NCBI GenBank assembly: GCA_028023455.1
Contig: JAQFVV010012545.1
Location: 994,001-1,058,000 of the forward strand
Source of the DNA: Epiperipatus broadwayi
Lineage: Eukaryota > Onychophora > Udeonychophora > Euonychophora > Peripatidae
Length of the DNA stretch: 64,000 nt
Reading direction: 5' to 3'
In this document: positions 24,087 through 35,880 of the stretch, piece by piece
Layout: every line of letters starts with the position of its first letter
How positions within the stretch are numbered: position 1 is the stretch's first letter
Made by a program: the position numbers and the translations under genes
The notes under the pieces: generated by a model
What the model saw: the letters and a program-made list of their open reading frames with translations, nothing else
What the model was told of the DNA's origin: nothing
The model's database searches: none

Positions 24087-25480
24087 AAGTTTTTTTCTTA
24101 TTCTTATTTTTTTTTTTAGTGAAAGAGTGAATGAATGATACTAATAAAATATACATAAATAGATCACTCAATTATTAATAATTATAATATTATTTTAAAT
24201 TGTATTTATTCTATAATCTTAATTTATGTAGGTGTATATAGCGAAATAAACTTTTGTTCATAATTCAATAAACAATATGTATTCTATTCTAAACAGTTTA
24301 TCGACACAACATGAGCTATATAATGCAGTGCTTGATGTACATGCTGTGACTTGGAACAAAATATTGTGGATATCATGGCTTTCCTTTTGAATTCATCTTA
24401 CAACATATAGCATTGCAAATGCAGAAAACTCATAAGAAAATAGATACTGCATTCTTCGCAGCCAAGCACATTTGAAATTTATGAATCTAACATCTTTTAG
24501 GCACTTATCTGTCATATTTCATTGTCATCACTTTTTTATTTATTTCAGAGATAATCTATTTATAATTTTTCACTTGAACTGTATCATAGTTATCTATATA
24601 CTTTATAAAAATGTTAAGAAATTCTGTAGTATATATGTCTGACTAAAAATATATATACAATATACTATTTTTAATTAATTATTTTTGTAAATATCTCAAT
24701 GTATATAATTTTTAAGTTGAACATAAACATATACATAATGTATATGTATGTTAAAAACATCTGTTAATATATATATATATATATGTTTCACCTATATATT
24801 ATATAGTGTTCAATACTAGATGCTGATTTTGTTATTCTCATGAAGCTATAGAGCTATATAACATAAAAACAAGGATTTTTTGAATTTTTCAAACTCAACT
24901 ACTGGTTCTTTAAAAACAGATTTGAATTTTATTTCTTCATTCTTAAAGTCACATTTATTAATTATTTTCAATTAGTTTCATATATATATGCTTAATGTTG
25001 TAAAGTAAAAATCACGAGGTTTTAAATTTAAAAGTTTTTAAATAATTTTAATAAATAAAAATTGTATAGATATTTTATATGCACATATAAATGTATATGA
25101 TATAGTAATTATAAAGTTATTTTGTTAAATCAGGTTAAATAAAATATTTTCTAAAAAAATTGTAAAAGCTAATTAATTCTAAATTTCATTTAAAAGTAGG
25201 TTAAAAGCAAAAGGTGTTTTCTTTTAACAATAACTAAAAGTGGAAATGACATTCTAGGAAAAAGTAATTAAAATGCTTGTAAACATATCAATAGATTAAA
25301 TTAAGGAAATAAATAATTGACATGATTTGATTAAAAAGACTGTCATTTCCACTCAAAGATAAGTACTTGCAAATATGATATTAGGCAAATAAGAAAGGGA
25401 CTACAACTAACAGATCAAAGAACCCAATAGATTAGTGGTGGATCTAAATTCTACTGATAAGCTAACTCTAGTGAATAAAT
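24087..25480. other. AT-rich non-coding spacer
   Basis: No gene, RNA or repeat recognised apart from short AT runs (for example 24764-24784). Confidence 0.5.
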
Positions 25481-25481
25481 A

Positions 25482-25722
25482 ATGCTTACAATTTATTCAG
25501 AGGATTCTATTCTGCTTCTATTATTCTTCATGTGCTGTTATTAAGAGGATTGCCATTATTCTGCTATTTCACCAGATTTATGATGCAAGAGTAGAGAAAT
25601 CATTACCTGCTTTGTTCTGTCGATCAGGTGAACAAGATGAAAAATCCATCACTGAGTCCCAGAAAAGAAGTAATCTACATGTGAAGAAGTCGTCCCAGCA
25701 TGTGTCCACTTTGCAGTAATCT
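25482..25722 (+). other. Weak exon candidate (strand uncertain)
   Basis: A locally GC-richer patch is open on both strands. On plus, a frame without ATG runs to a TAA at 25720. Its last part is hydrophilic and protein-like (ARVEKSLPALFCRSGEQDEK, then KSITESQKRSNLHVKKSSQH). It follows a pyrimidine-rich tract ending in CAG at about 25571, which could serve as a splice acceptor. On minus, a 93-codon frame (25859-25578) also runs through, with a possible acceptor (TTTTTGCAG) and a possible donor (GCAG|GTAATG near 25607). GC-richer DNA lowers stop density on both strands, so openness alone is weak evidence. No homology recognised. Confidence 0.25.
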
Positions 25723-25859
25723 ATATCAATGAATCTGATATCCAACATTACAGGGGAAACCAGCTGCCAAACCAAGACTAAATTGAGACTTAAGCATGCT
25801 AAAAGCATTTGAAATTGTGATGTAAACCTACCATTTAAAATGCTGCAAAAATAAACCAA

Positions 25860-26769
25860 TACTTAGATTGAATGTGAAATATTACACTGTAACAAGAGGT
25901 ATGAACATTAGATGAATTTCTAGATAATCATTATTTATCTCCAATCTAGTAAAAATTTGTTAATGAATAATTATTAGATTAAATCTGTTTATGAGCATGG
26001 ATGGTGAGAGATTACTGCTTTAGCAAGCTGTAATTTAATCAACGATAATTTTAAAATAATAATTTTATAATAATCAGTCAAAGCATATTTTTGTGATCTC
26101 TGATCATGCCATAAAAAATGTATGTTAATTAAATCAGTCATTTTCACTTTATTTTAAATAAAAATAATACATTAAAGCAGTACATTTTTAAATTATGAAT
26201 GGTGTTCAATCATGCTGCATAGATACGATAGATTGAGCAAGCTGCACTTTTGTTTTTGAGGTATTATTGATAAAAATGGATGGCTGTTAATCCTTCATTC
26301 ATTTTTATGCAACAGATTAGTGAAATGATTGTAAAACCATTTGCAAATACTGGTCACTTACTTTCATTATTTGTTAAACGGTGATGTGTTGTAGATGAAC
26401 AATGCTTATTGCATATTATCTATTTTATTTTCATACATGTTGGGTAATGATACTTTTGCAACTGCCAGCCACTCATATGTGGGACCAAATGCTCTAAGAA
26501 GTAGGATATGATAGAAGTTTAATTCCTGTCATGTGCATATAATTTACACATGTATTTGCTTTTATGTATCAATTATTGTAGTATAGACATTATTTCTTGT
26601 GTTATACAATTAGTTGATTATTTTAAAACATCTAATGATAATAATGCCCTAAATTAGAAATTACCAAATCTCAATTGTTTAAAGACATTTAAACTATCAT
26701 ATATTATATCTGTATATAAATTGAAATAATACTCTAAGATTTAGAAAGGTTGAGTTACTTTTAATTAAT
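25860..26769. other. AT-rich non-coding spacer
   Basis: No coding signal, RNA gene or repeat recognised. Confidence 0.5.
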
Positions 26770-27953
26770 TTATGCAATGTGATGTGATGCCCTCTGATTT
26801 CTCCTTATATGGAGTTAGGAATCTCTTAGCCACTATGCCCAGAGAAACTTGTTAGCCACTTTACCTTCCCTTTCCATTCCCTGCCCTAAGTTTTTCCCAT
26901 ATGCTTCTTTATCCTGCTCCATCCCCATTTCCACAACATAATCTTTTTCAACTTCATGGCCTTTATATATAAATCCCCCTTATCTTTTTCCAAACCCAGC
27001 ATAAAAACCAAGAACCCACTTTCTGTATAATCACTTTGTTTATATTTATTCTTTCACAACTTTATTATTTGTACCCTTTTTGCATTCAGGCATTTCCATT
27101 CAATTAACAGATGCCTAATATTTTCTATGTCTTCCTTTCAAATTTTGCCAACTAAATCACTCACTTTTTTTAAATTTATTTATGTGTATATTCCCTTGTT
27201 GCTAAAATCCTGTTCGAGTCTTAAACAGTAAACTACTTTCTTTGCTATTATCATAAATTAACTTACACCCAATATTTTGTTTATTTCTATAAACGCTATA
27301 TTTAAACTCTTTTTATTCTCCATATTAGTTCTCCATCTCTCAAAATTCCTATTCTTTATTAATGCATCTATTCTTCTATTCCATTTCTTGCCACTATAAC
27401 ACTCGACAATTCTCCTAACACAATCATCTCACTTTTTGTATAAGTATACTGACATAAATTCTTTATCTAAATCTTCTGCATACCATACTACCTTTCTCAC
27501 ACTTTTTGTTTTCTGCCCTTTACTCATAACCCAATTAAATACTATTTTGGCTATTCTCTTATTATCCATAAACTGCAATCTACCAAACATTTTCATTTTG
27601 CTTTTTACATATAAAAACTTGGCCAGTCCTTTTCATCTTGAATTGCCATTTTTGCTGTCCACGAATCTGTATCTAATGCATATCTTCCTACTTCTCTTTG
27701 TACTTTTTCTAAGTAATCTAACATCCCTTTACTAACATAATGCATCGTTGCCATATGTTAACCCTGCTACTCCCACTCCCTTCTATACAATAATTGCTAC
27801 ATCATATTTATTAAATGAAAACACTGTTAATTTCTTTATCAGTCTCTTTCTTTTCTTGCTTCATTTATCAATTTTTTCTCCCATTCATCCAAACAGTTTT
27901 TCTGATTACTTATACCTATTAACCACACTTAACTTTATATCCCCCAATAAAAA

Positions 27954-28426
27954 TTATTTGTCTTTTCTTTCCCCAGTATGAATCATCATTACTTTTGATT
28001 TTTCTTCACTAAATTTAAACCCCATCACTTTACCCACTCTTGTATATGTTCTCAGCATAATTTCCATATCTTCTCTTTTTTCTGTGCACAAGAAGACATC
28101 ATCAGCAAATAAAATACCCGATAATGTATTTATTTCTTTGCCACCTATTAATGTTATCTCTACCCTCTTCCTTGTTTGTTTATTGCTCTCTCCATTTTTC
28201 TGAAATATAACAAAAACAAAATAGGTCATATGGCAACTTCGCCTTACTCCTCATTTTTAAATTTAACTGATTTTATATTCCCTAATTGATACATATAGTA
28301 ATTATTTTCATATAATTTCTTAATAAGATCTACTAAAGCTCCATCCATTCTCAAATTTACTAAACTTATCCATAATCTATTTCTATTTACTCTATCAAAT
28401 GCCTTCCCTATATCTATAAAAACCAT
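27954..28426 (-). pseudogene. Reverse transcriptase core of the second LINE, broken
   Basis: Two frames carry the core. The first (28426-28244) holds motif A as MVFIDIGKAFDRVNRNRLW, with the catalytic Asp present, then LVDLIKKLYENNYY. The second (28229-27954) holds the catalytic box FADDVFLCTEKREDM, with both Asp kept, then KVMGFKFSEEKSKVM. The frames are separated by a frame change near 28235. The motif-B segment expected between them is largely lost. Such a protein would copy element RNA at a nicked target. It is not functional here. Confidence 0.85.
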
Positions 28427-28650
28427 ATATAACTGTCTGACATAGGGTATCCTTGCCTTAGTCCCAAATCATTTTTAAATTTAACTGATTCTATATTCTC
28501 TAATTGATACGTATAGTAATTATTTTCATATAATTTCTTAATAAGATCTACTAAAGCTCCATTCATTCCCAAATTTATTAAACTTACCCATATTTCTATT
28601 TACTTTATCATATGCCTTTCCTTATCTAAAAACCATATATTACTGTCTAC
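28252..28650 (-). repeat. Tandem duplication inside LINE reverse transcriptase, period 218 bp
   Basis: The stretch beginning CATTTTTAAATTTAACTGAT at 28252 is repeated from 28470, with ATAAGATCTACTAAAGCTCC in both copies. The duplicated piece covers motif A. The second copy has lost bases within motif A, so only the 28252 copy keeps the intact motif. Confidence 0.85.
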
Positions 28651-29060
28651 CTGTATTTCCATTCATTTCTATACATTGTGTAACTACAAATAAATTATCT
28701 TCTATGCGCTTATCTGATCAAAAACCTCCTTGCATTTCTCCCATTATATTATTTTCTGTCATCCAATTTTGTGATCTTCCCAGTCACCATATATGCAAAA
28801 ACTTTATATAACATTGGTGTTACTGCTATCAGGTCTATAATTGCTTAACTTTTTATGATCTTTACTCTTTTCTTTAAATAATAGCCTTACTCTTGTATTA
28901 CTCCAACTATCCCGAAAATCTCTCTCTGTATCATCTTATTAAAACATGATAATAGGTTTAATTTTACCTCATGCCCTAAATTCATTACTATCTCTGCTGC
29001 CCATCGATCTAAACCTCTCATCTTTCCACATTTCAATTTCTTCCCTGCTTCATTCAGTTC

Positions 29061-30002
29061 ATTTTATGCAAACCTAATATTTCCATTACTATATGCTAAA
29101 GTGTTGCTAATGTGTGTTATTTTATATATATCTAAATTAATTGATTGCTCATTATTTTTGGCAATATGTCATCATTATTTGCAGTCAATGTCTTGGCAGT
29201 AAAATAGTTAAGAGTTTTGTGTTTCTCCCTGATCTTAGCAAGCTATAAAATAAAAAAAAAATATCAGTCGATGACGTCACAATGTGGATTGCTCTTGGGT
29301 GATTTTTGTGTGGGTTGCTTAATTCTGTCAGTTACAATATTACTGACCAATACTATACTTAAAAAATATTTATGTGCAAATTAAATTTTATTGAAATAAA
29401 TAACATGCTAATTGATACTTAAACCGCACTACTGTATGGAGAGTTTTGCCTGTTTTATTATTATTATTGTCGTTATTATTTTTTTATTTATTTACTCTTA
29501 AACTTGCTTGACTAATATTTAATTTTTTCTGAAGAAATAGTGTCAAAAATGTAGTAAATTCAAAGAAGATTAAGTTGCTAATAAATACAAAACATCTTGA
29601 ACATCAGTATAATTATTAATTAATAATCCTCAGATTGAATATAATCAGTTTTATGATTAATACAAATGATGTGAACACAACAAATGTACAATGTGTTATT
29701 AAGGATCAGTGCATTTACTAGAGGGTTAGTTTCATCAAATTTGGTACCCCTCATTGAAAGGTTTTATCATCAGTTTAGAATAAAAAATTGATCTTATAAT
29801 TAAACTTATTTAGTTATAGAATTTTTGTATCTTTAACAAGAGTTTATTGCTGCCCGCCATGATTTAGAATAATGATAGAGGAACAATCTCAAAAGCTAAT
29901 GCTTTCTTTTAAAACTCAGTTCTGTCACTTCTAGTATTCAAACATCACATCATTTTTTGAAGAATGAACTATTCATTTATTTTTCCCTTCATAGTTTAAT
30001 AT
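29061..30002. other. AT-rich spacer with a family A scrap
   Basis: Non-coding. A 25-bp scrap of family A (CACTACTGTATGGAGAGTTT) lies near 29427-29446. Confidence 0.5.
29272..29279. promoter_or_regulatory. Perfect CRE palindrome
   Basis: TGACGTCA, the full cAMP-response-element palindrome bound by bZIP factors in animals, lies about 25 bp downstream of a TATA-like CTATAAAATA (29242-29251). It is CpG-containing in an otherwise CpG-poor stretch. A single 8-bp site in 64 kb can occur by chance, and no gene is attached. Confidence 0.25.
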
Positions 30003-30112
30003 TCTAGTAGAGCGGTAGTCACAAATGCTACAAGTTCCTAGATTAAAGATCACCTTTGTTGTTTCCAGTGCTTCAACTATCACATGGCTTCCTGAGTACT
30101 AAAACATTTAAT
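30003..30112 (+). mobile_element. tRNA-derived SINE (older family), decayed
   Basis: The box-A-like TAGTAGAGCGGTAGTCAC is followed by a degenerate middle, then TTTCCAGTGCTTCAACTATC and a CATTTAATTATTTT-type tail as in the other copies. Confidence 0.5.
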
Positions 30113-30204
30113 TATTTTACTCTACATGATTAGGCAGAATCAAAAAATAAAGTTTTCTATGTCAAACTTTAATCTGTCATCTCCTGTTCTCATTCAAATA
30201 TCTT

Positions 30205-30312
30205 TCATAGGTTAGCACAGTAATAGAATAGTGGATTAAAGAGCTAAAGATCCCTGGATAATCCAGCCTATCACTTCCACTACTCAAACATTATTTGTCT
30301 ATTGCACTATAA
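30205..30312 (+). mobile_element. tRNA-derived SINE (older family), decayed
   Basis: The head TTAGCACAGTAATAGAATAG matches the SINE head at 17.9 kb. The core CACTTCCACTACTCAAACAT matches the copies at 48.5 and 58.7 kb. It lies about 200 bp from another copy in the same orientation. Confidence 0.55.
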
Positions 30313-32296
30313 ATTTTTAGAATGCTTATATATATATATACCAGATGTATCTGGCCTAAATAGGATGTGTTTTTTTTAATTGGTTGCTTTAACAAATTTT
30401 TTTTAAGATTTAACATAAATTAAACAAAAAGTTTAATATTTTAAAAAATGAAAGAAATTATACACCAGTTTCAAAGGCCATCATTTTGATTTCAATTATA
30501 CTTTAAATAAAATTAAATGTAAATATGGTACTATACTATCTATTTTTCCCCCTCACTAAATTATCATAATTCAAACATGAATTTATGTACTGTAATCACA
30601 TTTTGTTCATTATTTAAATACTATGACTATGCAATTAAAAGTGCATATACTGATTTTTTTTTTTCATTCATTTTTTATTAATGGCAGAATTAGTTTCTTT
30701 GCATAAATATTTTTTTTTAATTAGTTATGAATTTGACATAAGACAGCCTTATGAACACACATACATTCACCAATCAGACAATAGAGAAAATAGGATTATA
30801 TATATAGATTTGTGCATGTTTTAAAAATTTATTGCTATACATCCTAATGGCAAATGAAAGTCTCAAATCCAGTTTGAATTTATCCAAAATATTAGGAAGC
30901 TAAAAGTAATTATTCCTTAAATATATAAGAAGTATAGTTATTGCATAAGAATAATAATGGGTAGGTTGATTTTCATTAATTCTAAATCTATAGTTTCTGG
31001 GTTCTTTTGAATTTATGGATTTTTTAGATTTCTATAATCAATCTTTTCCCTCCTCATTATAAATTCAAACTCTGGTGCAAATTTAAATAAATGTTGTTTT
31101 ATTATCCTTAGTTTGCATGTATTGAAATTTTTTTGTAAACTCTAAATTTATTTTATTAATAAAAATATAACATTTTAAAATTGAGAATATGCGTATATTT
31201 ATATCAGTGTAATTTTTTATTTTGCAGTAATGAAAACAAATCAAAACAACACTTGTTTGTCTGGATAATATAAATTTTTGAATTAATGATTTTTGGATTA
31301 ATGGTAGTCTACTTCCATTTATATATATATATTACAAAATTCTTCTGATGATAAATTACAGCCTATAATCATTAAGATATTGGCTTACAAATTATTTACT
31401 AGAAGACGGTATGATTAAAGTTACACCAGAATCATTAATAGTTTCATATATTCTAAGATTATAATATTAACTGATTTTGCCACCCTTGAATTAATTGGAT
31501 AAAAGTCCCTCTTGCAGTTGTTAACATGCATTTACTGTTATGGATAACAAATTATACCTTAATTGAACAGTTGTTATTGAAAATTATATCCTCATTATCT
31601 GATCACTTTATTTTTTTGAGAGGCCTTTGGTAGAATCTCCCATTGACAAAATACTTTAGTATTGTGGGGAAAAAAATGTAATTAATACCTTATATAACCA
31701 TATGTTATAATATTGTGAATGAGAGCATTTAAGGGTCATCTAATAATTAGCTTATTATTTAACAGTGATATAAGATGTTATGTGTTCCAGGAACATTTTA
31801 TATAGGTTTCAGTTTATGTATTTAAGGATTTGTTGTAAAAAGGGGATCACCTGCCTGTAAGTGTTGACATTACTATTATGTTTAAGAGCCTTGTACCTTT
31901 CATCTTATAATCATCAAGGTACCAAGAATATTTATATTCATCAAATGCTTATGAAGTTTTCCTGGTGTGTAAAGTGAGCATGAATAAATGAAAAAATTCA
32001 AAAGATATGTAGTGTCATGAAAGTCTTATCTTTTTAAATTCAATAATTATAATTTTAAGTGGTATTCTTAAATATAACGTTTGCTCCTTAGATAAGCCAT
32101 TCTTGTAGTATCTCAAAGTGATACAATAAATTAAGTTTCAAGAAGTACATATAGTCAAAAAATTCACATCTTATATTGTCACTAATACTGCTGCTTTTGC
32201 TAAGATTTTTAAAGAAACATAACTAGACAGTCATTGAGTTATTCTGTTGTTCAGGATGGAGTGAATCTAAATATAATGATGTATCTTAAATATAAG
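30313..32296. other. AT-rich non-coding spacer
   Basis: No gene or named repeat. Short TA runs lie near 30330 and 31320. Confidence 0.5.
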
Positions 32297-32750
32297 AGTA
32301 CCAAACTTTCCATACAGTATTGCCTCTAAGTGCAAGCCTTTTTAATCAATGGATGCAGGATGGTTTGTCCATAAAATCCCTATCTAGTGCCTACTCATCC
32401 AACATTCCCAGACTAGTTTCTAGCTTGTGTCTTTCATCAGTAAGGAGCCTTGGATTTGATAGCCCTGCACTAATGCAATTGTCCAGCAGCTACCTTTTAC
32501 CTATTTGGTTAACTATAAAGCTGGAACCCAAGATGAAAACACCATAATGTTTTTACCCCAAGTTCATTTGCTTGTATTCTCAAATAGATCTGAACTCAGT
32601 TCAGCATCATCATGATCACCATTTCATATGCTCATGCATGCTGTTAATAAGAGTGCCAAACTCTCCATACTGTATATAAGGTTTGGTACTTTTATTAACA
32701 ACATGTGTACGTATATGAAATGGTAGTCATGGGATGTTTGGATGGTTTTA
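32297..32750. repeat. Family A repeat, near-complete copy with inverted ends
   Basis: Starts at AGAGTACCAAACTTTCCATAC (about 32297) and runs forward through CAATGGATGCAGGATGGTTT, CTATCTAGTGCCTACTCATC and the AAGTTCATTTGCTTGTATT end. A second terminal segment (GATCACCATTTCATATGCTC, 32613) and an inverted end (TTTGGTACTTTTATTAACAA, ATGAAATGGTAGTCATGGGA, to about 32735) follow. This copy shows the order of the family best. Confidence 0.75.
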
Positions 32751-33420
32751 TCTTAAATATAATTTTTAAAATTGTTAAATACTTCAACAGTCTCTGCTAC
32801 TAGTCTGATAATTAACTTGGTTTACAATATCCTTACTGCCATATAAGTCATTAATGTCTATTATATTTGGAATGTATTATAAAATAATTTATAATTAAAA
32901 TTGACAATACTGAGAATGCTATGAACATATTGTAAATAAGTTAATATGTCATAAGTTTTGCTCCATTGAATCATATGAAGGACCTACAATAAATAATTTC
33001 CGAATTTTGAAAATATTACACAGGCTAGCAACAATTTAGCAAGCTGGATGTAAAATGATTTTGATAATCAAAAATGAAACATTTTACTCTATATGAACAT
33101 TTCTTAGTAGACTTTTGTTTTAATAATTTAAAATGTTTACCAACTGGTATTTGTGTCTATTATAAATTTATTTCTTTTACTTTTGAATCATACTTAAGTG
33201 GAAATATCAGCCAAAGATGCCACAGCTTACTCTTTTGTTATTTTTAATTTTAAAATTTACTATTTTTTGCAATCAAGAAGATTTATTTAAACAATGAAGA
33301 ATCTGGTGCAATAGATACCTCTTCAAGCTATAATAAAATTCAGTGATGCAAAACTCTTTATTCATAAGCTGCAAAGGGAATCTAAATATCTAACTGCTCT
33401 TTAGAACCAAAATACCATGA

Positions 33421-33811
33421 TAAGATGTGATATGTTGGACTATTTCCATCATTTATGAGTGAATGTTGAATGTATAGAAAATTTTAAACTTTATTTAAAC
33501 TTTCCAAATACAAACAACTTGTTAGTAATAACACACGAATAGACAATACAGGTTTGTAATTACACAACATTTCTTGAATATCGAATTTAAGGCAAACACT
33601 TGCCTTAAATTCGATATTCAATAAGCAAATATTGTCACTGTGCATATAGGCCAGAAATACCTGAAGAAGAGTGGAGACTAATACTACTCGAAATGTTGTG
33701 TAATTACTAACAAGTTGTTTGTATTTGGAAAGCTTAAATAAAGTTTAAAATTTTCTATACATTAAACATTCACTCATAAATGATGGAAATAGTCCAACAT
33801 ATCACATCTTA
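33421..33811. mobile_element. Nested fold-back element
   Basis: The outer arms 33421-33529 and 33702-33811 are inverted copies with few mismatches (TAAGATGTGATATGTTGGAC against its complement; CAAACAACTTGTTAGTAAT against ATTACTAACAAGTTGTTTG). Inside, GTAATTACACAACATTTC (33556-33573) pairs with 33690-33707. At the centre is a perfect 22-bp hairpin (33574-33595 and 33600-33621, loop ACAC). No coding capacity. A fold-back DNA element is the likely class; no target duplication was identified. Confidence 0.8.
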
Positions 33812-33839
33812 TAATATATCATCATTACAAACCTTCAGA

Positions 33840-35880
33840 CAAATACAAAATACCATGATGTTTAAAAAAGTAATCCCTAATCTTCCAGCACTAACAAAAA
33901 CTACAGTAAATTGAGTAAAACCAATCCATCCTTATACTTACAAATTTGTTGGTAGAAAATATATTCATGTCTGGCACCAACATTGATATCGAACTTCTTA
34001 ATCAGTTAAAAAATACTCTTAAAGCAGTTGACTATCATCTATTCGCTACTAATTGTATCATGCATCTTCCTCAGAATTATTACATCTCAAAGCAACAAAT
34101 TCTTGCGGAAATTATGCACTTTATATTTACACATCTCACTAGCAAATGATCTTATTCCAGCTAAAATATTTATAAGCATCTAAAATTATATTATCTCTCC
34201 CATTCTACATATTTATTATAATCAACTTTGTTCACATGAATATCACATAGCTAATCCCATCCACTAATGTAATTTTCTGCCTTAGCCAAACCTCAAAAAC
34301 TTTATATCCATCAGTAAATGACCTGCATATCATTACATTGAAGGATATTGATCAAAAAATCTTTGCAAGAATTATTCTTAGAAAAACTATTTGGCCTCAT
34401 CCACCCTAAACTTTCCTCATCACATTGTGCAGTCAAAACCCACTGAGCATCTTAAGCTATTCTATTAGCACAGGGATCAGTATTATTTGCAAAAAAAAAT
34501 TATCAAATTATGCAACATGCCAGGTTGACTTTTAGGCTGTTTTTGATCTGGTAAACTTGGAATATTTATTTAACACATTAAGCAAACTTCTGCCTTGACG
34601 TACACATCTAATTACTGCCATAAAAAATATCTTCCCAACAGAACCATCAAACTAAAAAATTACATGCGACTCTTGTCCCCTTTTAAACCAAGCCAAGGAT
34701 TCCACAAGGTTCACTACTTGCTTCACTATTATTTAAAATATATATATATATAGATCCATTTTTTCCTTATCTTGGTACTATTAGTTAAAGTGATATCTTT
34801 TGTTGATAATGACCTGATAGTCTTCAGAGACCTACAAAATACTCCTCTCATTCTTCATATTCTGAACAAATTTGAAGCCCTAACAGGACATGTGACAGAT
34901 AGCCACACGTTGCAATCTACCTTCATTTTTCACAGGTACACACTCATCTTTTCTCAGAATTCAAATTAACTTATCCAAAATACTATTAATCCATCATCTA
35001 ATGCATCTGGTCATAAACAAGTTCAATAAAAAAATAAAAGCCTTCTGCTCAAAATTGCTCTACCCTGTAGTAAATGTTTGTATTGTTCATACTATTCTGG
35101 GTGGTATACTTGCTTACTATAGTCCATGGATACATCTTTTAAGGAATACTGTTTAAAATATCATGACCACAATAAAATCATCTGGGATCAACCTCCCATC
35201 TTCTATCAAATATAAGTGCTTGTTTTCCTATTTTCAAAGATGGTCTTAATCTAATATGTCCTCAATCATTTGTATCCTATATCAGAGCTAAGATGTACAT
35301 TGCAACTACAGTTAATCCAATTTTCAAAGCCATTTTTCCACCTATAATATTGCTTACTCAACTTCCATATGCAAATCATTTTTTTAATATCATGCTATTA
35401 AGCATGCAGGTCTGTTGTACAATTATAATATCAAATCTTTAATTGGTGTTTCATTTAAAGATCTGAAAAAAATTATATATCCTGACAGATATGTATGATA
35501 AACCACCCAATTGCCAAAACTTTAATCAGATTTCAAAATATATGTGTTCCTCAATCATGGGTAAAATTTTTGCATAATTTATTAACACATTTCCTACAAA
35601 AACCTTCCTCATTAACTGTTTTAAATTAAATCTGGGTCCCACATGTAATAGTAATCCAGAAGATATGATACACATTTTTGAAACATGTCCATACTTCAAA
35701 TCTTTATGACACTTTGTATTCCACAAGAAAATAATTAATCTAAAAGAATTGAGTGAGAAAAATATCAAAAACTTTAATCAATACAATGCCACAGTAATTA
35801 TTCACACTATAGAACTATATGTTTTGCTCACTGTTCTGCAATTTTTGACAACAAAAAATATAATGTTATAAAAATATTAA
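33840..35880 (+). mobile_element. Decayed L1/Tx1-like LINE
   Basis: The plus strand holds scattered reverse transcriptase landmarks in the right order: DIDQKIFARIILRK near 34352-34395, a motif-A relic AVFDLVNLEYLFNTLSKL near 34540-34595, and a catalytic-box relic FVDNDLIVFRDLQNTPLIL near 34797-34855. A C-terminal HIFETCPYF segment lies near 35670-35698. KFEALTGHV just after the box recalls the F-x-x-x-S/T-G element of L1/Tx1-type enzymes. Frameshifts and stops are abundant. The 5' part (33946-34149, 67 codons) is of unclear domain. Clade is tentative. Confidence 0.65.
34772..34969 (+). pseudogene. Reverse transcriptase palm fragment with altered catalytic box
   Basis: A 65-codon frame containing FVDNDLIVFRDLQNTPLIL and then KFEALTGHV. 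Family members carry F/Y-A-D-D at the box. Here the sequence reads F-V-D-N-D, so the second catalytic Asp is displaced by an inserted or changed residue, which fits a dead copy. Confidence 0.6.

Larger units (their letters stand above)
26770..29060 (-). mobile_element. Decayed LINE, second lineage, with internal duplication
   Basis: The minus strand reads, from 29060 downward, an RT N-terminal region (KLKCGKMRGLDRWAAEIV, NYRPDS near 28846-28828, DNLFVVTQCIEMN near 28700), motif A and the catalytic box. A C-terminal region follows (LEKVQREVGRYALDTDSW near 27720-27665) and a decayed Cys-His-like finger segment (KEDIENIRHLLIEW near 27130-27090). The wording differs from the RTE-like element, so this is a separate lineage; I cannot place its clade with confidence. 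Frameshifts and stops are frequent. The 3' end near 26770 is followed by ATGTGATGTGATG-type sequence. Confidence 0.8.

Noticed and set aside
27436-27981. Two plus-strand frames (99 and 77 codons)
   Set aside because: They are antisense to the C-terminal region of the minus-strand LINE, whose own reading gives recognisable motifs.
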